A stretch of DNA of 44,874 nucleotides from Streptococcaceae bacterium AM104-57 (GTDB taxonomy: Bacteria; Bacillota; Bacilli; Lactobacillales; Streptococcaceae), in contig JAQDPW010000017.1 in the NCBI GenBank assembly GCA_027659245.1, forward strand, positions 1 through 44,874. The letters run 5' to 3'. The stretch's first letter is position 1, and each line of letters opens with the position of its first letter. Made by a program: the position numbers and the translations under genes. Under the pieces are notes generated by a model, which saw nothing but the letters and a program-made list of their open reading frames with translations, made no database searches and was not told the origin of the DNA. Of this stretch, positions 24,114 through 35,575 are shown piece by piece.

Positions 24114-26480
24114 ATGGAAGTTTATTTTTCAGGCACCATTGAACGCATTATCTTTGAAAATGTTAGCAATTTTTTCCGTATTTTGCTTCTAGATATTGAT
24201 GATACCAATGCTGAAGACTTTGATGATTATGAAATCATTGTCACGGGTACTATGGCTGATATCATCGAAGGGGAAGAATATACTTTTTGGGGACAAATCG
24301 TCCAACACTCCAAGTATGGTGAACAACTACAAATGACTCGCTATGAGAGAGCCAAGCCGACTAGTAAGGGCTTGGTCAAGTATTTCTCCAGCAGTCATTT
24401 CAAGGGAATTGGACTCAAAACAGCCCAGAAAATTGTGGATATCTACGGCGAAAACACTATTGACAAAATTTTAGAAAATCCAGACAAGCTCCAGTCTATC
24501 GCTGGCCTCTCTGCTAAAAATCGTGAAGCCTTTGTCTCAACCCTTCGTATTAATTACGGAACAGAGATGGTCTTAGCCAAACTGGCTAATTACGGCATTC
24601 CAAATAAGCTAGCCTTTCAGATCCAAGACTTTTACAAGGAAGAAACGCTAGATATTGTCGAGAACTATCCCTATCAACTGGTCGAGGATATCAAGGGTTT
24701 GGGATTTACCATCGCTGACCAATTGGCCCAAGAATTGGGGATTGAGAGCCAAGCTCCCGAGCGCTTCCGTGCCGGACTTGTCCATAGCCTCTTTCAAGGT
24801 TGCATGGAAACGGGAGATACCTATATGGAAGCTAGGGACTTGTTGGAGCAAACCCTCAATCTTCTAGAATCCTCCCGTCCAGTCGAACTAGATCCGAGTC
24901 AAGTTGCCCAAGAACTTGCTTATCTGATTGAAGAAGATAAGGTCCAGCAAATTGATACCAAAATCTTTGATAATAGCCTCTTTTTTGCAGAAGAAGGTAT
25001 TCGCAGTCATCTCATCAGAATCCTCGAAAAAGGTCAAAGTAAAAAACAGGATCTAGAGACCATTCAAGAGCATATCGCAACTGTTGAGGAAGAACTGGGA
25101 ATTGAGTATGATAGTATCCAAAAACAGGCCATCTGCGATGCTATCCAAAACAAGGTCTTTATACTTACAGGTGGTCCTGGTACAGGTAAGACCACTGTTA
25201 TCAATGGCATTATTGCTGTCTACGCTCTTTTGGAAGGACTGGACCTCAAGAAAAAGAGCAATCTACCCATTCTCCTAGCTGCTCCTACTGGTCGTGCAGC
25301 TCGTCGCATGAATGAATTGACAGGTCTACCAAGCGCTACCATTCACCGCCACCTGGGCATGACTGGAGACGATGACACCAGCCATCTAGAAGATTATCTG
25401 GATGCTGACTTTATCATCGTGGATGAATTCTCCATGGTAGATACTTGGCTGGCCAACCAGCTCTTCTCCAATATCTCCTCTAACAGTAAAATCCTCATCG
25501 TCGGTGATAGCGACCAGCTCCCTTCTGTCAGTCCTGGTCAAGTCCTGGCTGACCTGCTCCAGATACCCCTGATACCGCAGACTCGCTTGGAAAGAATTTA
25601 CCGTCAGAGCGAAGAATCAACCATCGTCACGCTTGCTAGTCAGATTCGTCAGGGAATATTACCTGCAGATTTTACCCAGAAAAAAGCAGACCGCTCCTAC
25701 TTTGAAATCGCTAGTAACCATATCCCTGCTAGCATCGAGAAAATTTTGGATGCTGCTCTCAGAAGTGGCATTCCTGCTCGCGACATTCAGGTTCTTGCTC
25801 CTATGTACCGTGGAAGTGCAGGTATTGATGCCATCAACCAGCTCATGCAAGACCTCCTTAATCCTCCACAAAAAGACCAGCTTAGCTTTGAAGCTCCTCA
25901 GTGTCACTATCGAACAGGAGATAAGATTATCCACCTAGTCAACGATGCAGAGGTCAATGTCTTTAACGGAGACTTAGGCTATATCACAGACTTGATTCCA
26001 GGAAAATACACCGAGTCCAAGCAGGATGAGATTGTCATCGATTTTGATGGCAACGAGGTTTCCTATCCTCGAAATGAATGGTACAAGATCCGCTTAGCCT
26101 ATGCCATGAGTATACACAAGTCTCAGGGTAGCGAGTTTCCCGTTGTTATTCTACCTATCACCAGTGCAAGCAAACGCATGTTAGAGCGTAATCTCATCTA
26201 CACTGCCATCACTCGGGCCAAAAGCAAGCTGATCCTACTAGGTGAATTACAAGCCTTTGACTATGCAACTCAACATATCGGAACAGCTCGTAAGACCTAT
26301 CTAATTGAACGTTTCGCTGACCTAATGGAGAATGCCGAGGAAACAAACCAACTTGCAACCGATACTGCTAGCTCAACAGAAACTGAACAATCCTACATCC
26401 TAACCGAAGACAACTGGTCTAATATTCCAGCCATGATTGGGATTAGCCAAGAAGACCTGCAGGAGTTTTTCGGAAAATAA
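24114..26480 (+). CDS. recD2: ATP-dependent helicase RecD2
   Basis: 788-aa RecD2 (YrrC-type), an SF1B 5'-3' DNA helicase found in bacteria without RecBC, involved in repair and fork maintenance. It has an N-terminal OB-like and helix-hairpin-helix region (about 1-320), Walker A GGPGTGKTT with K359, motif II FIIVDEFSMVD (about 438-448), and the C-terminal SF1 motif YAMSIHKSQGSEFPVV (about 665-680). AAGGAA precedes the ATG at 24114. It forms a single-gene unit with a terminator at 26493. Confidence 0.93.
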   Translation: MEVYFSGTIERIIFENVSNFFRILLLDIDDTNAEDFDDYEIIVTGTMADIIEGEEYTFWGQIVQHSKYGEQLQMTRYERAKPTSKGLVKYFSSSHFKGIGLKTAQKIVDIYGENTIDKILENPDKLQSIAGLSAKNREAFVSTLRINYGTEMVLAKLANYGIPNKLAFQIQDFYKEETLDIVENYPYQLVEDIKGLGFTIADQLAQELGIESQAPERFRAGLVHSLFQGCMETGDTYMEARDLLEQTLNLLESSRPVELDPSQVAQELAYLIEEDKVQQIDTKIFDNSLFFAEEGIRSHLIRILEKGQSKKQDLETIQEHIATVEEELGIEYDSIQKQAICDAIQNKVFILTGGPGTGKTTVINGIIAVYALLEGLDLKKKSNLPILLAAPTGRAARRMNELTGLPSATIHRHLGMTGDDDTSHLEDYLDADFIIVDEFSMVDTWLANQLFSNISSNSKILIVGDSDQLPSVSPGQVLADLLQIPLIPQTRLERIYRQSEESTIVTLASQIRQGILPADFTQKKADRSYFEIASNHIPASIEKILDAALRSGIPARDIQVLAPMYRGSAGIDAINQLMQDLLNPPQKDQLSFEAPQCHYRTGDKIIHLVNDAEVNVFNGDLGYITDLIPGKYTESKQDEIVIDFDGNEVSYPRNEWYKIRLAYAMSIHKSQGSEFPVVILPITSASKRMLERNLIYTAITRAKSKLILLGELQAFDYATQHIGTARKTYLIERFADLMENAEETNQLATDTASSTETEQSYILTEDNWSNIPAMIGISQEDLQEFFGK

Positions 26481-26492
26481 AGCATAAGAAAA

Positions 26493-26515
26493 CCCACCGA
26501 ATTCGGTGGGCTTTT
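26493..26515. terminator. Bidirectional terminator between recD2 and tig
   Basis: The perfect palindrome CCCACCGAATTCGGTGGG (26493-26510) is followed by CTTTT on the plus strand and by TTTTC on the minus strand. It can end both converging genes. Confidence 0.85.
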
Positions 26516-26527
26516 ATCTTGTAAAGA

Positions 26528-27811
26528 TTATTTTACTGTTGCAGTGCTTGTGATCAATTCAACAGCTTTTTTGATTGTGATGTCGTGTTTCAACATATCA
26601 GCAGAAAGCAAGCTTTGCACTTGTGCAACTTCCATGTTGTAGTCTGCAGCCAATTGCTCAATTTCTTTTTGGATTTCTTCGTCAGTAGCGTCAAATCCTT
26701 CAGCTTTAGCAACTGCTTCGATAACAAGGTTAGTCTTGGTACGTGACTCAGCTTCTGCTTCGTATTGTTTGTGAAGGTCTTCTTGAGTAGTTCCAGTGAT
26801 TTGGAAGTACATGTCAGGGTTGATACCTTGACGTTGCAAGTTTCCAAGGAACTCATTTACTGAGCGGTGAACTTCTTCGTGGATCATTTCTTCTGGAAGT
26901 TCTACGATTTCAGCGTTTTCTACAGCTTTATCAATTGCTGCACCTTCAACTGCATCCTTGTATGCTTCTTCTTTAGCAGCAGCCAATTCGTTGCGGTATT
27001 TTTCTTTCAATTCAGCAAGTGTTTCAACTTCTTCGTCGATATCTTTTGCAAGCTCATCGTCAAGAGCTGGAACTTCTTTAGCTTTTACTTCGTGGATAGT
27101 TGTCACGAATTTAGCTTCTTTACCAGCAAGGTCTTCTGCTTGGTAGTCTTCTGGGAATGTTACGATAACATCAACAGTTTCACCAGCTGAGTGACCTACC
27201 AATTGGTCTTCGAAACCAGGGATGAATTGACCTGAACCAAGTCCAAGTGAGAAGTTTTCACCTTTTCCGCCATCAAATTCAACACCGTCGATAGAACCAA
27301 CGAAGTCGATGACAACAGTGTCGCCGTTTTCAGCAGCAGCTTCTTTGATAACCAATTCAGCCAAGTTGTTGCGTTCGCGTTCGATACGTTCTTCAACGTC
27401 AGCGTCAGTTACTTCTTTTTCTACATCAACTGATACTTCAAGGTTTTTGTAGTCACCCAATTTAACTTCTGGTTTTGTAACAACTTCAGCAGTGATAACC
27501 CAGTCTTGACCTTTTTCCATTGAAGTTACGTCAATTTTTGGTTGAGCAACGACTTCAAGACCAGCTTCTTTTACAGCTGCTTCATAAGCGTTTGGCAAAA
27601 GAGCGTTCATAACGTCTTGGTAAAGTGACTCTTCACCAAATTTTTTGTCGAAGATAGGACGTGGAAGGTGACCTTTACGGAAACCTGAAACATTAAGAGA
27701 TTTCTTTACTGAGTTGAAGACACGGTCCAATTCTGGTTTGATTTGGTCTTGAGAGATAGTGAAAGTCAAGACACCACGGTTTGTTTCTTTGTTTTCAAAT
27801 GATACAGACAT
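26528..27811 (-). CDS. tig: Trigger factor, ribosome-bound chaperone
   Basis: 427-aa trigger factor. The N-terminal ribosome-binding domain carries the signature [10 protein letters not shown] (about residues 44-53). The FKBP-type peptidyl-prolyl isomerase domain lies at about 160-240 ([13 protein letters not shown] to [12 protein letters not shown]), and the long helical C-terminal domain cradles nascent chains. The start is an ATG with AAGGAG 10 nt upstream and a good promoter at 27848-27877. It is one of the most highly expressed genes here, with regular codon use. Confidence 0.96.
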   Translation of the reverse strand: MSVSFENKETNRGVLTFTISQDQIKPELDRVFNSVKKSLNVSGFRKGHLPRPIFDKKFGEESLYQDVMNALLPNAYEAAVKEAGLEVVAQPKIDVTSMEKGQDWVITAEVVTKPEVKLGDYKNLEVSVDVEKEVTDADVEERIERERNNLAELVIKEAAAENGDTVVIDFVGSIDGVEFDGGKGENFSLGLGSGQFIPGFEDQLVGHSAGETVDVIVTFPEDYQAEDLAGKEAKFVTTIHEVKAKEVPALDDELAKDIDEEVETLAELKEKYRNELAAAKEEAYKDAVEGAAIDKAVENAEIVELPEEMIHEEVHRSVNEFLGNLQRQGINPDMYFQITGTTQEDLHKQYEAEAESRTKTNLVIEAVAKAEGFDATDEEIQKEIEQLAADYNMEVAQVQSLLSADMLKHDITIKKAVELITSTATVK

Positions 27812-27847
27812 TCTGTCATTTCTCCTTAAAATTTTTTAATACAGTCC

Positions 27848-27877
27848 ATTATACCATATAGTAACGACCTTTTTCAA
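27848..27877 (-). promoter_or_regulatory. Promoter of tig
   Basis: Minus strand: -35 TTGAAA (27877-27872), 18-nt spacer, extended -10 TGgTATAAT (hexamer 27853-27848). Confidence 0.75.
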
Positions 27878-28017
27878 GTCAGAAATGAGTTTTCAGGACT
27901 TCATGAGACTCTTGCTTGCTTCTAGATTTTTTCATACTCTTAATTCACTAAAAATCCTCGATTGACTATGGAAAAACTTGAAAATTCTTCTCCTAAGAAA
28001 TAATCTTGCTTTCACAT

Positions 28018-28650
28018 CTAGAAGTCCTCATGTCCCACCAAATGATGTTGAAAGGCATAAACTGCTGCCTGGGTGCGGTCGCTAACCTGAAGTTTAGCAA
28101 GGATGTTTGAAACATGAGTTTTTACAGTTTTGAGGGAAATAAACAATTCATCGGCGATACGCTGATTTTCATAGCCCTTAGCGATTAGTTGGAGAACATC
28201 CCGTTCACGAGCTGTCAGATCTTCATGTAGTTCGACGTGATTCCGGTTATATTCTACCTTCTTACTCACCTCTTGTTCAATGGCTAGCTCTCCAGCTGCC
28301 ACCTTTTGAACAGCATGGAACAATTCATCGGCACTTGATGTCTTGAGCATATAACCCCTAGCTCCAGCATTCAAGACCGGCATGATTTTTTCATTGTCTA
28401 AGTAAGAGGTCACGATCAAAATTTTAGCCTCCGGCCATTCTTTGAGAATAGCTAGTGTTGCATCAATCCCATTGACTTCAGGCATAACAATATCCATGAC
28501 AATCACATCGGGACGAAGAGCCAAAGCCATGGAAATCCCTTCGGCACCATTGGTTGCTTCTCCTACAACCTCTACATCATCTTGTAATTCAAAATAACTT
28601 TTTAAACCCAGACGCACCATTTGGTGGTCATCTACTAATAATAGTTTCAT
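28018..28650 (-). CDS. liaR: LiaR response regulator of envelope stress
   Basis: 210-aa NarL/LuxR-family response regulator. The receiver domain (1-120) has D53 in VIVMDIVMPE, the acidic pair near the N-terminus and a conserved Lys in TSSAD-flanking MLKTSS. The C-terminal LuxR helix-turn-helix is at about 145-205 (LTARERDVLQLIAKG to ISLKTVKTHVSNIL). With LiaF and LiaS it forms the LiaFSR system, which responds to cell-wall antibiotics and membrane damage. It starts 18 nt after the liaS stop. Confidence 0.92.
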   Translation of the reverse strand: MKLLLVDDHQMVRLGLKSYFELQDDVEVVGEATNGAEGISMALALRPDVIVMDIVMPEVNGIDATLAILKEWPEAKILIVTSYLDNEKIMPVLNAGARGYMLKTSSADELFHAVQKVAAGELAIEQEVSKKVEYNRNHVELHEDLTARERDVLQLIAKGYENQRIADELFISLKTVKTHVSNILAKLQVSDRTQAAVYAFQHHLVGHEDF

Positions 28651-28668
28651 TTTATTTCCTTTTGTTAG

Positions 28669-29658
28669 TCAATCAAGCAAGGGGATCCGAATATCCACTG
28701 CCAAACCCTGCTTGGGTGCTGTTAATAGTTGTATGCTACCAGCCATATCTTCCACTCGTTCTTTGATATTGCGTAATCCATAGCTTAGTTCATCAACATC
28801 ATCTAACTGAAAACCGCGACCGTTGTCTACTACCTTTAACTGCAAGCCTGTTTCCGTTTGATAAAGATAAACATCTAGACAAGAAGCTTGGGCATGACGG
28901 AGAGTATTACTAATCAATTCTTGGACAATACGAAAGACATGCTCCTCAATTTTTTTAGGCAGTTCGTCTACCTGATATTTAAAACTGACTTTAAGTTCAC
29001 TTTTTTCTTCCAATTCTTTGAGAAGCAACTGTATCCCCTCAACCAGACTCTTTTGTTCCAGTTCAATAGGACGCAAATGTAAGAGTAGGATACGCAAATC
29101 TCTCTGGGCTGTCTCCAAAATAGCTGTCACACTCTGGAGTTGTGTCTGCATCTTCTCTTTGTCTAATCTGGAAGCTTGTTGACCGAGTCCTGATAAAATC
29201 ATATGGGCAGCAAAAATTTCTTGGCTAACCGTATCATGCAAGTCACGCGCGATTCGCTTACGCTCCTTTTCGATAATCTGTTCTTCCTTGATCAAGGCTT
29301 GATTGTCCGCTTTTTGAATGGCTTCTGTCAATAAACCAAACTTGCCTGACAAGTTTCTAAAACTTGCGTCTAAGTCGGCATCCCCAAGACTTTTAATATC
29401 TTTACCAGCCAGCAGATTCTTAAGGTTTACTTGGATTTTTCTACGTAAAATCTCGTCAACCATTGTCCAAAACAAGACCAATAAAAAGGCTAGAGCAAGA
29501 CTAAACATCAAAGCCAGAAATAGGACTTTTTCTGTCTTTTCTAAATCTTGGAAGAGAGAAGTCCACTCCAAATCTAAGACCTTAAAAATGCTTCGAAATA
29601 GAAAAGCAACAAAGAGAAAAGAGGTGAGACCAATTAAAATATAGGGTTGTTTTTTCAT
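28669..29658 (-). CDS. liaS: LiaS sensor histidine kinase
   Basis: 329-aa membrane kinase with two N-terminal membrane segments (about residues 7-25 and 46-66) and a very short extracellular loop, as in intramembrane-sensing kinases. H141 in RIARDLHDTVSQE is the phosphorylated His of the HisKA_3 type. A C-terminal HATPase domain follows, with NTLRHAQA and the VDNGRGF box. The start overlaps the liaF stop by 4 nt, so translation is coupled. Confidence 0.92.
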   Translation of the reverse strand: MKKQPYILIGLTSFLFVAFLFRSIFKVLDLEWTSLFQDLEKTEKVLFLALMFSLALAFLLVLFWTMVDEILRRKIQVNLKNLLAGKDIKSLGDADLDASFRNLSGKFGLLTEAIQKADNQALIKEEQIIEKERKRIARDLHDTVSQEIFAAHMILSGLGQQASRLDKEKMQTQLQSVTAILETAQRDLRILLLHLRPIELEQKSLVEGIQLLLKELEEKSELKVSFKYQVDELPKKIEEHVFRIVQELISNTLRHAQASCLDVYLYQTETGLQLKVVDNGRGFQLDDVDELSYGLRNIKERVEDMAGSIQLLTAPKQGLAVDIRIPLLD

Positions 29659-30353
29659 CCGCGCACCACCTCAACATCTCCAACCATAGTTGTCAAAAGA
29701 ATCTTAACACTCTTGGGACTCTTGAGATAATCTCTGGTTTCTTGATGAAATTGCTCATTACGCAAAGCACGTTTAGGCTGGTCAAAAAAGGTTAAATCCC
29801 CATACAGAGAATTGACACTAAGGCTGACTTCTACATCCACTGGTACAATAATTCTAGTCGTACCGACCAGTTTTCTCAAGATGATGACATTATCATGATT
29901 GCTCAAAATCACGTGCTCTAGATGAATGGTATCCTTCCCCATAAGGCGAAAGAGATTGATATCATCAAAACGACAAGTCTGGTAACTTGAAAAATGGTGG
30001 AGATTTCCAAACCAGCGATTTTTCTCCCTCTTTACCGTCACTACTTCTTCAAAAAACAGATTGGTATCTTCTCTTTCCTGGTTCATCATAGGGTAAAGCA
30101 GGAACAGGCTGTATATCAAGGCCACAAAGATAGCTAAAATGACAAAGGGATTGAGCATGATGATAAAGAAAAATAGGATGCTCACTGCCACTAATATAAG
30201 GTTATTCCCCTGTCTTCCAGTATAGTATCGAATCAGCAGTAAAAACAGGAGCAAGATCAACAGAAAACGGGAAAAATGCTCTGATACCATCATAATCAGA
30301 GCTCCTGTCAATAAACAAGCTTCAATAAAAAGAAAAATTTGAAATTTTCGCAT
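29655..30353 (-). CDS. liaF: LiaF, negative regulator of LiaSR
   Basis: 232-aa membrane protein with an N-terminal hydrophobic half (about residues 1-90, four segments) and a C-terminal soluble LiaF-like domain (about 110-232) containing GKDTIHLEHVI and VGTTRIIVPVDVEVS. LiaF holds LiaS inactive until envelope stress occurs. The frame is open to 30392, but the ATG at 30353 follows a GAGAGG RBS and begins MRKFQIFLF, and the extension would start upstream of transcription. It is the first gene of liaFSR. Confidence 0.9.
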   Translation of the reverse strand: MRKFQIFLFIEACLLTGALIMMVSEHFSRFLLILLLFLLLIRYYTGRQGNNLILVAVSILFFFIIMLNPFVILAIFVALIYSLFLLYPMMNQEREDTNLFFEEVVTVKREKNRWFGNLHHFSSYQTCRFDDINLFRLMGKDTIHLEHVILSNHDNVIILRKLVGTTRIIVPVDVEVSLSVNSLYGDLTFFDQPKRALRNEQFHQETRDYLKSPKSVKILLTTMVGDVEVVRG

Positions 30354-30373
30354 GTAACCGTCCTCTCTATTTA

Positions 30374-30410
30374 ATTGTATCACAAATCCCAAAAGTCACA
30401 TCAGTCTGAG
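30374..30410 (-). promoter_or_regulatory. liaFSR promoter with a possible LiaR/CesR box
   Basis: Minus strand: extended -10 TGaTACAAT (hexamer 30379-30374), giving a 14-nt leader before the liaF ATG. At 30410-30401 the minus strand reads CTCAGACTGA, just at the -35 position. It resembles the TCAGNCTNA core that I recall for the lactococcal CesR (LiaR-type) box. The -35 itself is poor, as expected for an activated promoter. Confidence 0.5.
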
Positions 30411-30420
30411 GAATGATAGA

Positions 30421-30447
30421 GAGACCGGGACTATAATCCCGATCTCT
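30421..30447. terminator. Hairpin between fni and liaF
   Basis: GAGAcCGGGA and TCCCGaTCTC form a 10-position stem with one mismatch. The U-rich side (TTTCCTT) is on the plus strand, so for the minus-strand mevalonate operon this is at best a weak terminator. Confidence 0.5.
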
Positions 30448-30451
30448 TTCC

Positions 30452-32430
<1,979 letters not shown>

Positions 32431-32444
<14 letters not shown>

Positions 32445-33384
32445 CTTGACTAAAATCCTTTGTTTTTGAAACGATTAAGCGATAACGTTGACCTAATAGT
32501 TCTGATAGATGTTCCAAGTCTTTTTCTAAACAAAGAACCTTGACATTAGGCCCCGCATCCATGGTGAAGTAACAAGATTCTCCTTGTTCTCTAAGCTGAC
32601 GAACGAAATCCATAGCCTCATAACTCGCATCTGTCAGATAAGAGAACGGCGGATTTGCAGTTTTTGTCGTAGCATGCATTGCGAGAGCGTTCTTTTCTGT
32701 TAATAGTCCAACTTTCTCAAAGTCATTTTCCTTGAGGTAAATTAGCATATCCTTGTAATCTTGTTCAGATTGACGAATCCAGTCCTCAAAAGTTGTCGAA
32801 GTTTCTACACAGAGTTTCATGCCATCTCGACTAGAGATTGGTTTTTTCTGGTCTTCCAAGACCAACATAATCATAGCTAGTTTCAAGTCAGTTTCAACTG
32901 GATAAATCTCTCCACTATCCTTATCCCAAGCTGCTATCGGTCCATAAAAACTACGAGATGAAGAACCAGATGCGAACTTAGCTTCCAAAGCTAATTCTTT
33001 ACGATCTAGCCCTAATTGGAAGTAAGCATTGCAGGCTTTGACTAGGGCAGACAAACCACTAGAACTTGAAGAAAGACCTGCCGCTGTTGGCATATTGTTC
33101 TTGGTGTCAATACGAACAAAACCTGCTCCTTCAGGACGGTAGCGGTCAATGATTTTACTCATTTTGACATGCTCAGCTTCGTTTTGCAACTGACCATTGA
33201 TGTAGAAAGCATCCGAGCTTGCATCTGCTGGTAAAGGAGAAAGTGTTGTCTCCGTATACATATTTTCTAAGGTTAGAGAGATACTGCTAGTCGCAGGAAC
33301 CATCTCTTTTTCTGCTTTCTTACCCCAATATTTGATAATAGCAATATTGGCATAGGAACGTACTGTTACAGGCTTTCGATCCAT
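32431..33384 (-). CDS. mvaD: Diphosphomevalonate decarboxylase
   Basis: 317-aa ATP-dependent decarboxylase making isopentenyl diphosphate from 5-diphosphomevalonate. The conserved start YANIAIIKYWGK (about residues 11-22), the PTAAGLSSSSSGLSALV loop (about 98-114), the SGSSSRSFYG motif and TMDAGPNVKVL (about 277-287) are all visible. The start overlaps mvaK1 by 19 nt. Confidence 0.95.
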
Positions 33385-34244
33385 GTCTGAACAGCTCCTT
33401 TCTCTTCTAATCTTTCTGCGAGTTCTTGTGCTTGACTGACATTAGCAACCAAGGCGATGATGCAGCCTCCTAGACCTCCACCACTCATCTTGGCGCCTAG
33501 AGATCCATGTGCAAGAGCAGTTTCTACCAAGGCATCTGCCTCAGGGCTACTAACTCCGATTTCTTTTAGATTTCCATGAGCTTTGGTTAGAATTTCTCCC
33601 AGCTTCACGGCATCTTTTGTTTTTATTGCTTCTTCTGCTTCTTGGGTCAACTCTCCTAGCGCATGCAAGAAAGGTAAGGCATCCTTGCCCTTGCTCTCAA
33701 CAACTTGGATAGCTTCACGAGTATGTCCATAAACTCCAGTATCTGCAATAACCAGATAAGCTGACAAATCCATGGTTAATTCTTCAAAACCAACATTCTT
33801 GATAAAACGGATAGGTTGGTCACTAAGACAGGTCTTGGCATCCAAACCACTAGGATTCATATGGGCAATCATCTCCGCCCGATTGACCAAAATCTCTAAC
33901 ACGTCATGTGGAAGTTCCGCTTTGTAATAATCAAATACCGCTCGAATGGCTGCAATGCTAATGGCTGCTGAAGACCCCATTCCCCGCTTTTCTGGAATAG
34001 CCGAGTCAATTTGACAACGGATGCAAGCATCTTTGATATTTAGATACTCGAGAGAAGCATAGACAGCCATGGACAAGGTGTCCTCTGCAAACAGACGCCA
34101 TGGTGTTGCTGCTGGGACTACCCGACAAGTCACCTCTACCTCTAAAAGCGGTAAAGAGATGGCTGGATAGCCATAAACGACTGCATGCTCTCCTATCAAA
34201 ATAATTTTACTATGTGCCTGACCGACACCAACTTCTTTTGTCAT
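33366..34244 (-). CDS. mvaK1: Mevalonate kinase
   Basis: 292-aa GHMP kinase that phosphorylates mevalonate. Motifs are KIILIGEHAVVYGYPAIS near the N-terminus, the glycine-rich loop KRGMGSSAAISIAAIR (about residues 85-100) and the C-terminal KMSGGGLGGCIIAL (about 253-266). GAAGGA precedes the ATG at 34244. It is the first gene of mvaK1-mvaD-mvaK2-fni. The upper-pathway genes (mvaS, mvaA) are not in the window, as is usual in streptococci. The pneumococcal enzyme is feedback-inhibited by diphosphomevalonate. Confidence 0.94.
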   Translation of the reverse strand: MTKEVGVGQAHSKIILIGEHAVVYGYPAISLPLLEVEVTCRVVPAATPWRLFAEDTLSMAVYASLEYLNIKDACIRCQIDSAIPEKRGMGSSAAISIAAIRAVFDYYKAELPHDVLEILVNRAEMIAHMNPSGLDAKTCLSDQPIRFIKNVGFEELTMDLSAYLVIADTGVYGHTREAIQVVESKGKDALPFLHALGELTQEAEEAIKTKDAVKLGEILTKAHGNLKEIGVSSPEADALVETALAHGSLGAKMSGGGLGGCIIALVANVSQAQELAERLEEKGAVQTWIESL

Positions 34245-34332
34245 TTAATCCTTCTATCAGACGAAAACCGTCTTTTTCTAGATAAAATTTTAGAACTTTA
34301 TTCCTTTCTATTTTATTATATTTTCACAAAAA

Positions 34333-34359
34333 AAGCGATTGTTTCCTTCACAATCGCTT
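34333..34359. terminator. Terminator downstream of the choline-binding protein
   Basis: A perfect 9-bp stem AAGCGATTG/CAATCGCTT. On the minus strand it is followed by a seven-base T run, so it ends the choline-binding protein transcript just upstream of the mvaK1 promoter region. Confidence 0.85.
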
Positions 34360-34366
34360 GTTTTCA

Positions 34367-35479
34367 TTACTGAACCCACTCGCCATTATAGTTGACGTAG
34401 TAACCACCTACTGTGGTATTTACAGCTAAGGCACCTGAGCTATAAGCATAGTACCATTTGCCATTGACCTGGAACCAGCCTGTCTTCATATCTCCATTAC
34501 CTGCATTTAGGTAGTACCAAGTTGAACCATCTTGAAGCCAGCCTGTCGCCATAGCTCCTGATGAACGGAGGTAATACCAATAGCCATTGATAGAAGCCCA
34601 ACCTGTCTTCATATCACCGTTTTGAGCATCAAGATAATACCAAGTTGAGCCGTCTTGATACCAGCCTGTTGCCATGGCTCCTGATGAACGGAGATAGTAC
34701 CATTTATTACCGACATAAATCCAACATGTTTTCATATCACCGTTTTGAGCATCTAGGTAATACCAAGTTGAACCATCTTGATACCAACCTGTCGCCATAG
34801 CACCTGATGAACGAAGGTAGTACCATTTGTTACCAAGATATTGCCAACCTGTTTGCATTGCAGCAGTTGTTGGATCGAGATAGTACCAAGTTGAATTGTC
34901 GTTAATCCAACCAGAACGTTTCTCACCACCAAGGTAGTCTTTCCCTGAAGAACCTGTTTTTGCTAGGTAATACCAGTTAGACTGATCATAAAGCCAACCT
35001 GTTTTTAAAGAATGGTCTTGATCAAAGTAATAGTATGCTAATTTAAGAACTTCTGGGCCTTCAAAGCCTTCACCATGTTTTTTGCCAACATTTAACGAAT
35101 CCTTAGCCTCTAATTGTTGCCAACCAACAAATTCTTGTAGTACGCCATCTTGATTAAAGTAATACCATTTTGACATTGGCATATATTCTAATCTGATCCC
35201 ATTGGGGTAAGGACCAATGGTACTACCTTCATCTGGCATAGGAATATACTGCCAACCTACTACCATTTCTCCCATATAGTCAAAAAAGTAGGTTTTCCCA
35301 TCAATCACTCGCCAGGCCGTTTCTTTGATGTCACCCTTCTTGTAGTAGGTTCTACCATTTTCTTGAACAAATTTCCAACCTTCAGAATCTAAATCATCCG
35401 CAAATACTGTACTTATTGCTAACAGACCAAAGAAGAAGACTGCGAGTCCAACTTGCATCATTTTTTTCAAAAATTTCAT
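34367..35479 (-). CDS. Choline-binding surface protein (CbpF/CbpC/CbpJ-like)
   Basis: 370-aa secreted protein with a signal peptide (about 1-27, ending VFA) and then choline-binding repeats over almost the whole length. No catalytic domain is present. The first 150 residues hold divergent repeats with insertions, and residues about 170-350 hold regular repeats (GWYQDGSTWYYL type). Two near-identical 126-bp (42-aa) units occur in tandem around 34543-34820. One repeat has Cys252 where its copies have Gly. Such proteins bind teichoic-acid choline, and relatives act in adhesion or inhibit LytC. The ATG at 35479 follows GGAGG. It lies beside ritR, as in pneumococcus. Confidence 0.88.
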   Translation of the reverse strand: MKFLKKMMQVGLAVFFFGLLAISTVFADDLDSEGWKFVQENGRTYYKKGDIKETAWRVIDGKTYFFDYMGEMVVGWQYIPMPDEGSTIGPYPNGIRLEYMPMSKWYYFNQDGVLQEFVGWQQLEAKDSLNVGKKHGEGFEGPEVLKLAYYYFDQDHSLKTGWLYDQSNWYYLAKTGSSGKDYLGGEKRSGWINDNSTWYYLDPTTAAMQTGWQYLGNKWYYLRSSGAMATGWYQDGSTWYYLDAQNGDMKTCWIYVGNKWYYLRSSGAMATGWYQDGSTWYYLDAQNGDMKTGWASINGYWYYLRSSGAMATGWLQDGSTWYYLNAGNGDMKTGWFQVNGKWYYAYSSGALAVNTTVGGYYVNYNGEWVQ

Positions 35480-35548
35480 TCTTGTTTCCTCCAAAATGAT
35501 TGTAGCAAAGATCAATTCACATGTCAACATTCTAATAGAAATCTAAAA

Positions 35549-35574
35549 AAGCAGTTACAAAACTGCAACTGCTT
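35549..35574 (-). terminator. Terminator of ritR
   Basis: Stem AAGCAGTT/AACTGCTT (35549-35556 with 35567-35574) lies 1 bp after the ritR stop and is followed on the minus strand by TTTTTTAGA. Confidence 0.85.
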
Positions 35575-35575
35575 T

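Noticed and set aside
26867..27190. 107-codon plus-strand frame opposite tig, rich in Phe and Ser
   Set aside because: The composition is the mirror of Lys/Glu-rich tig codons. There is no promoter or RBS.
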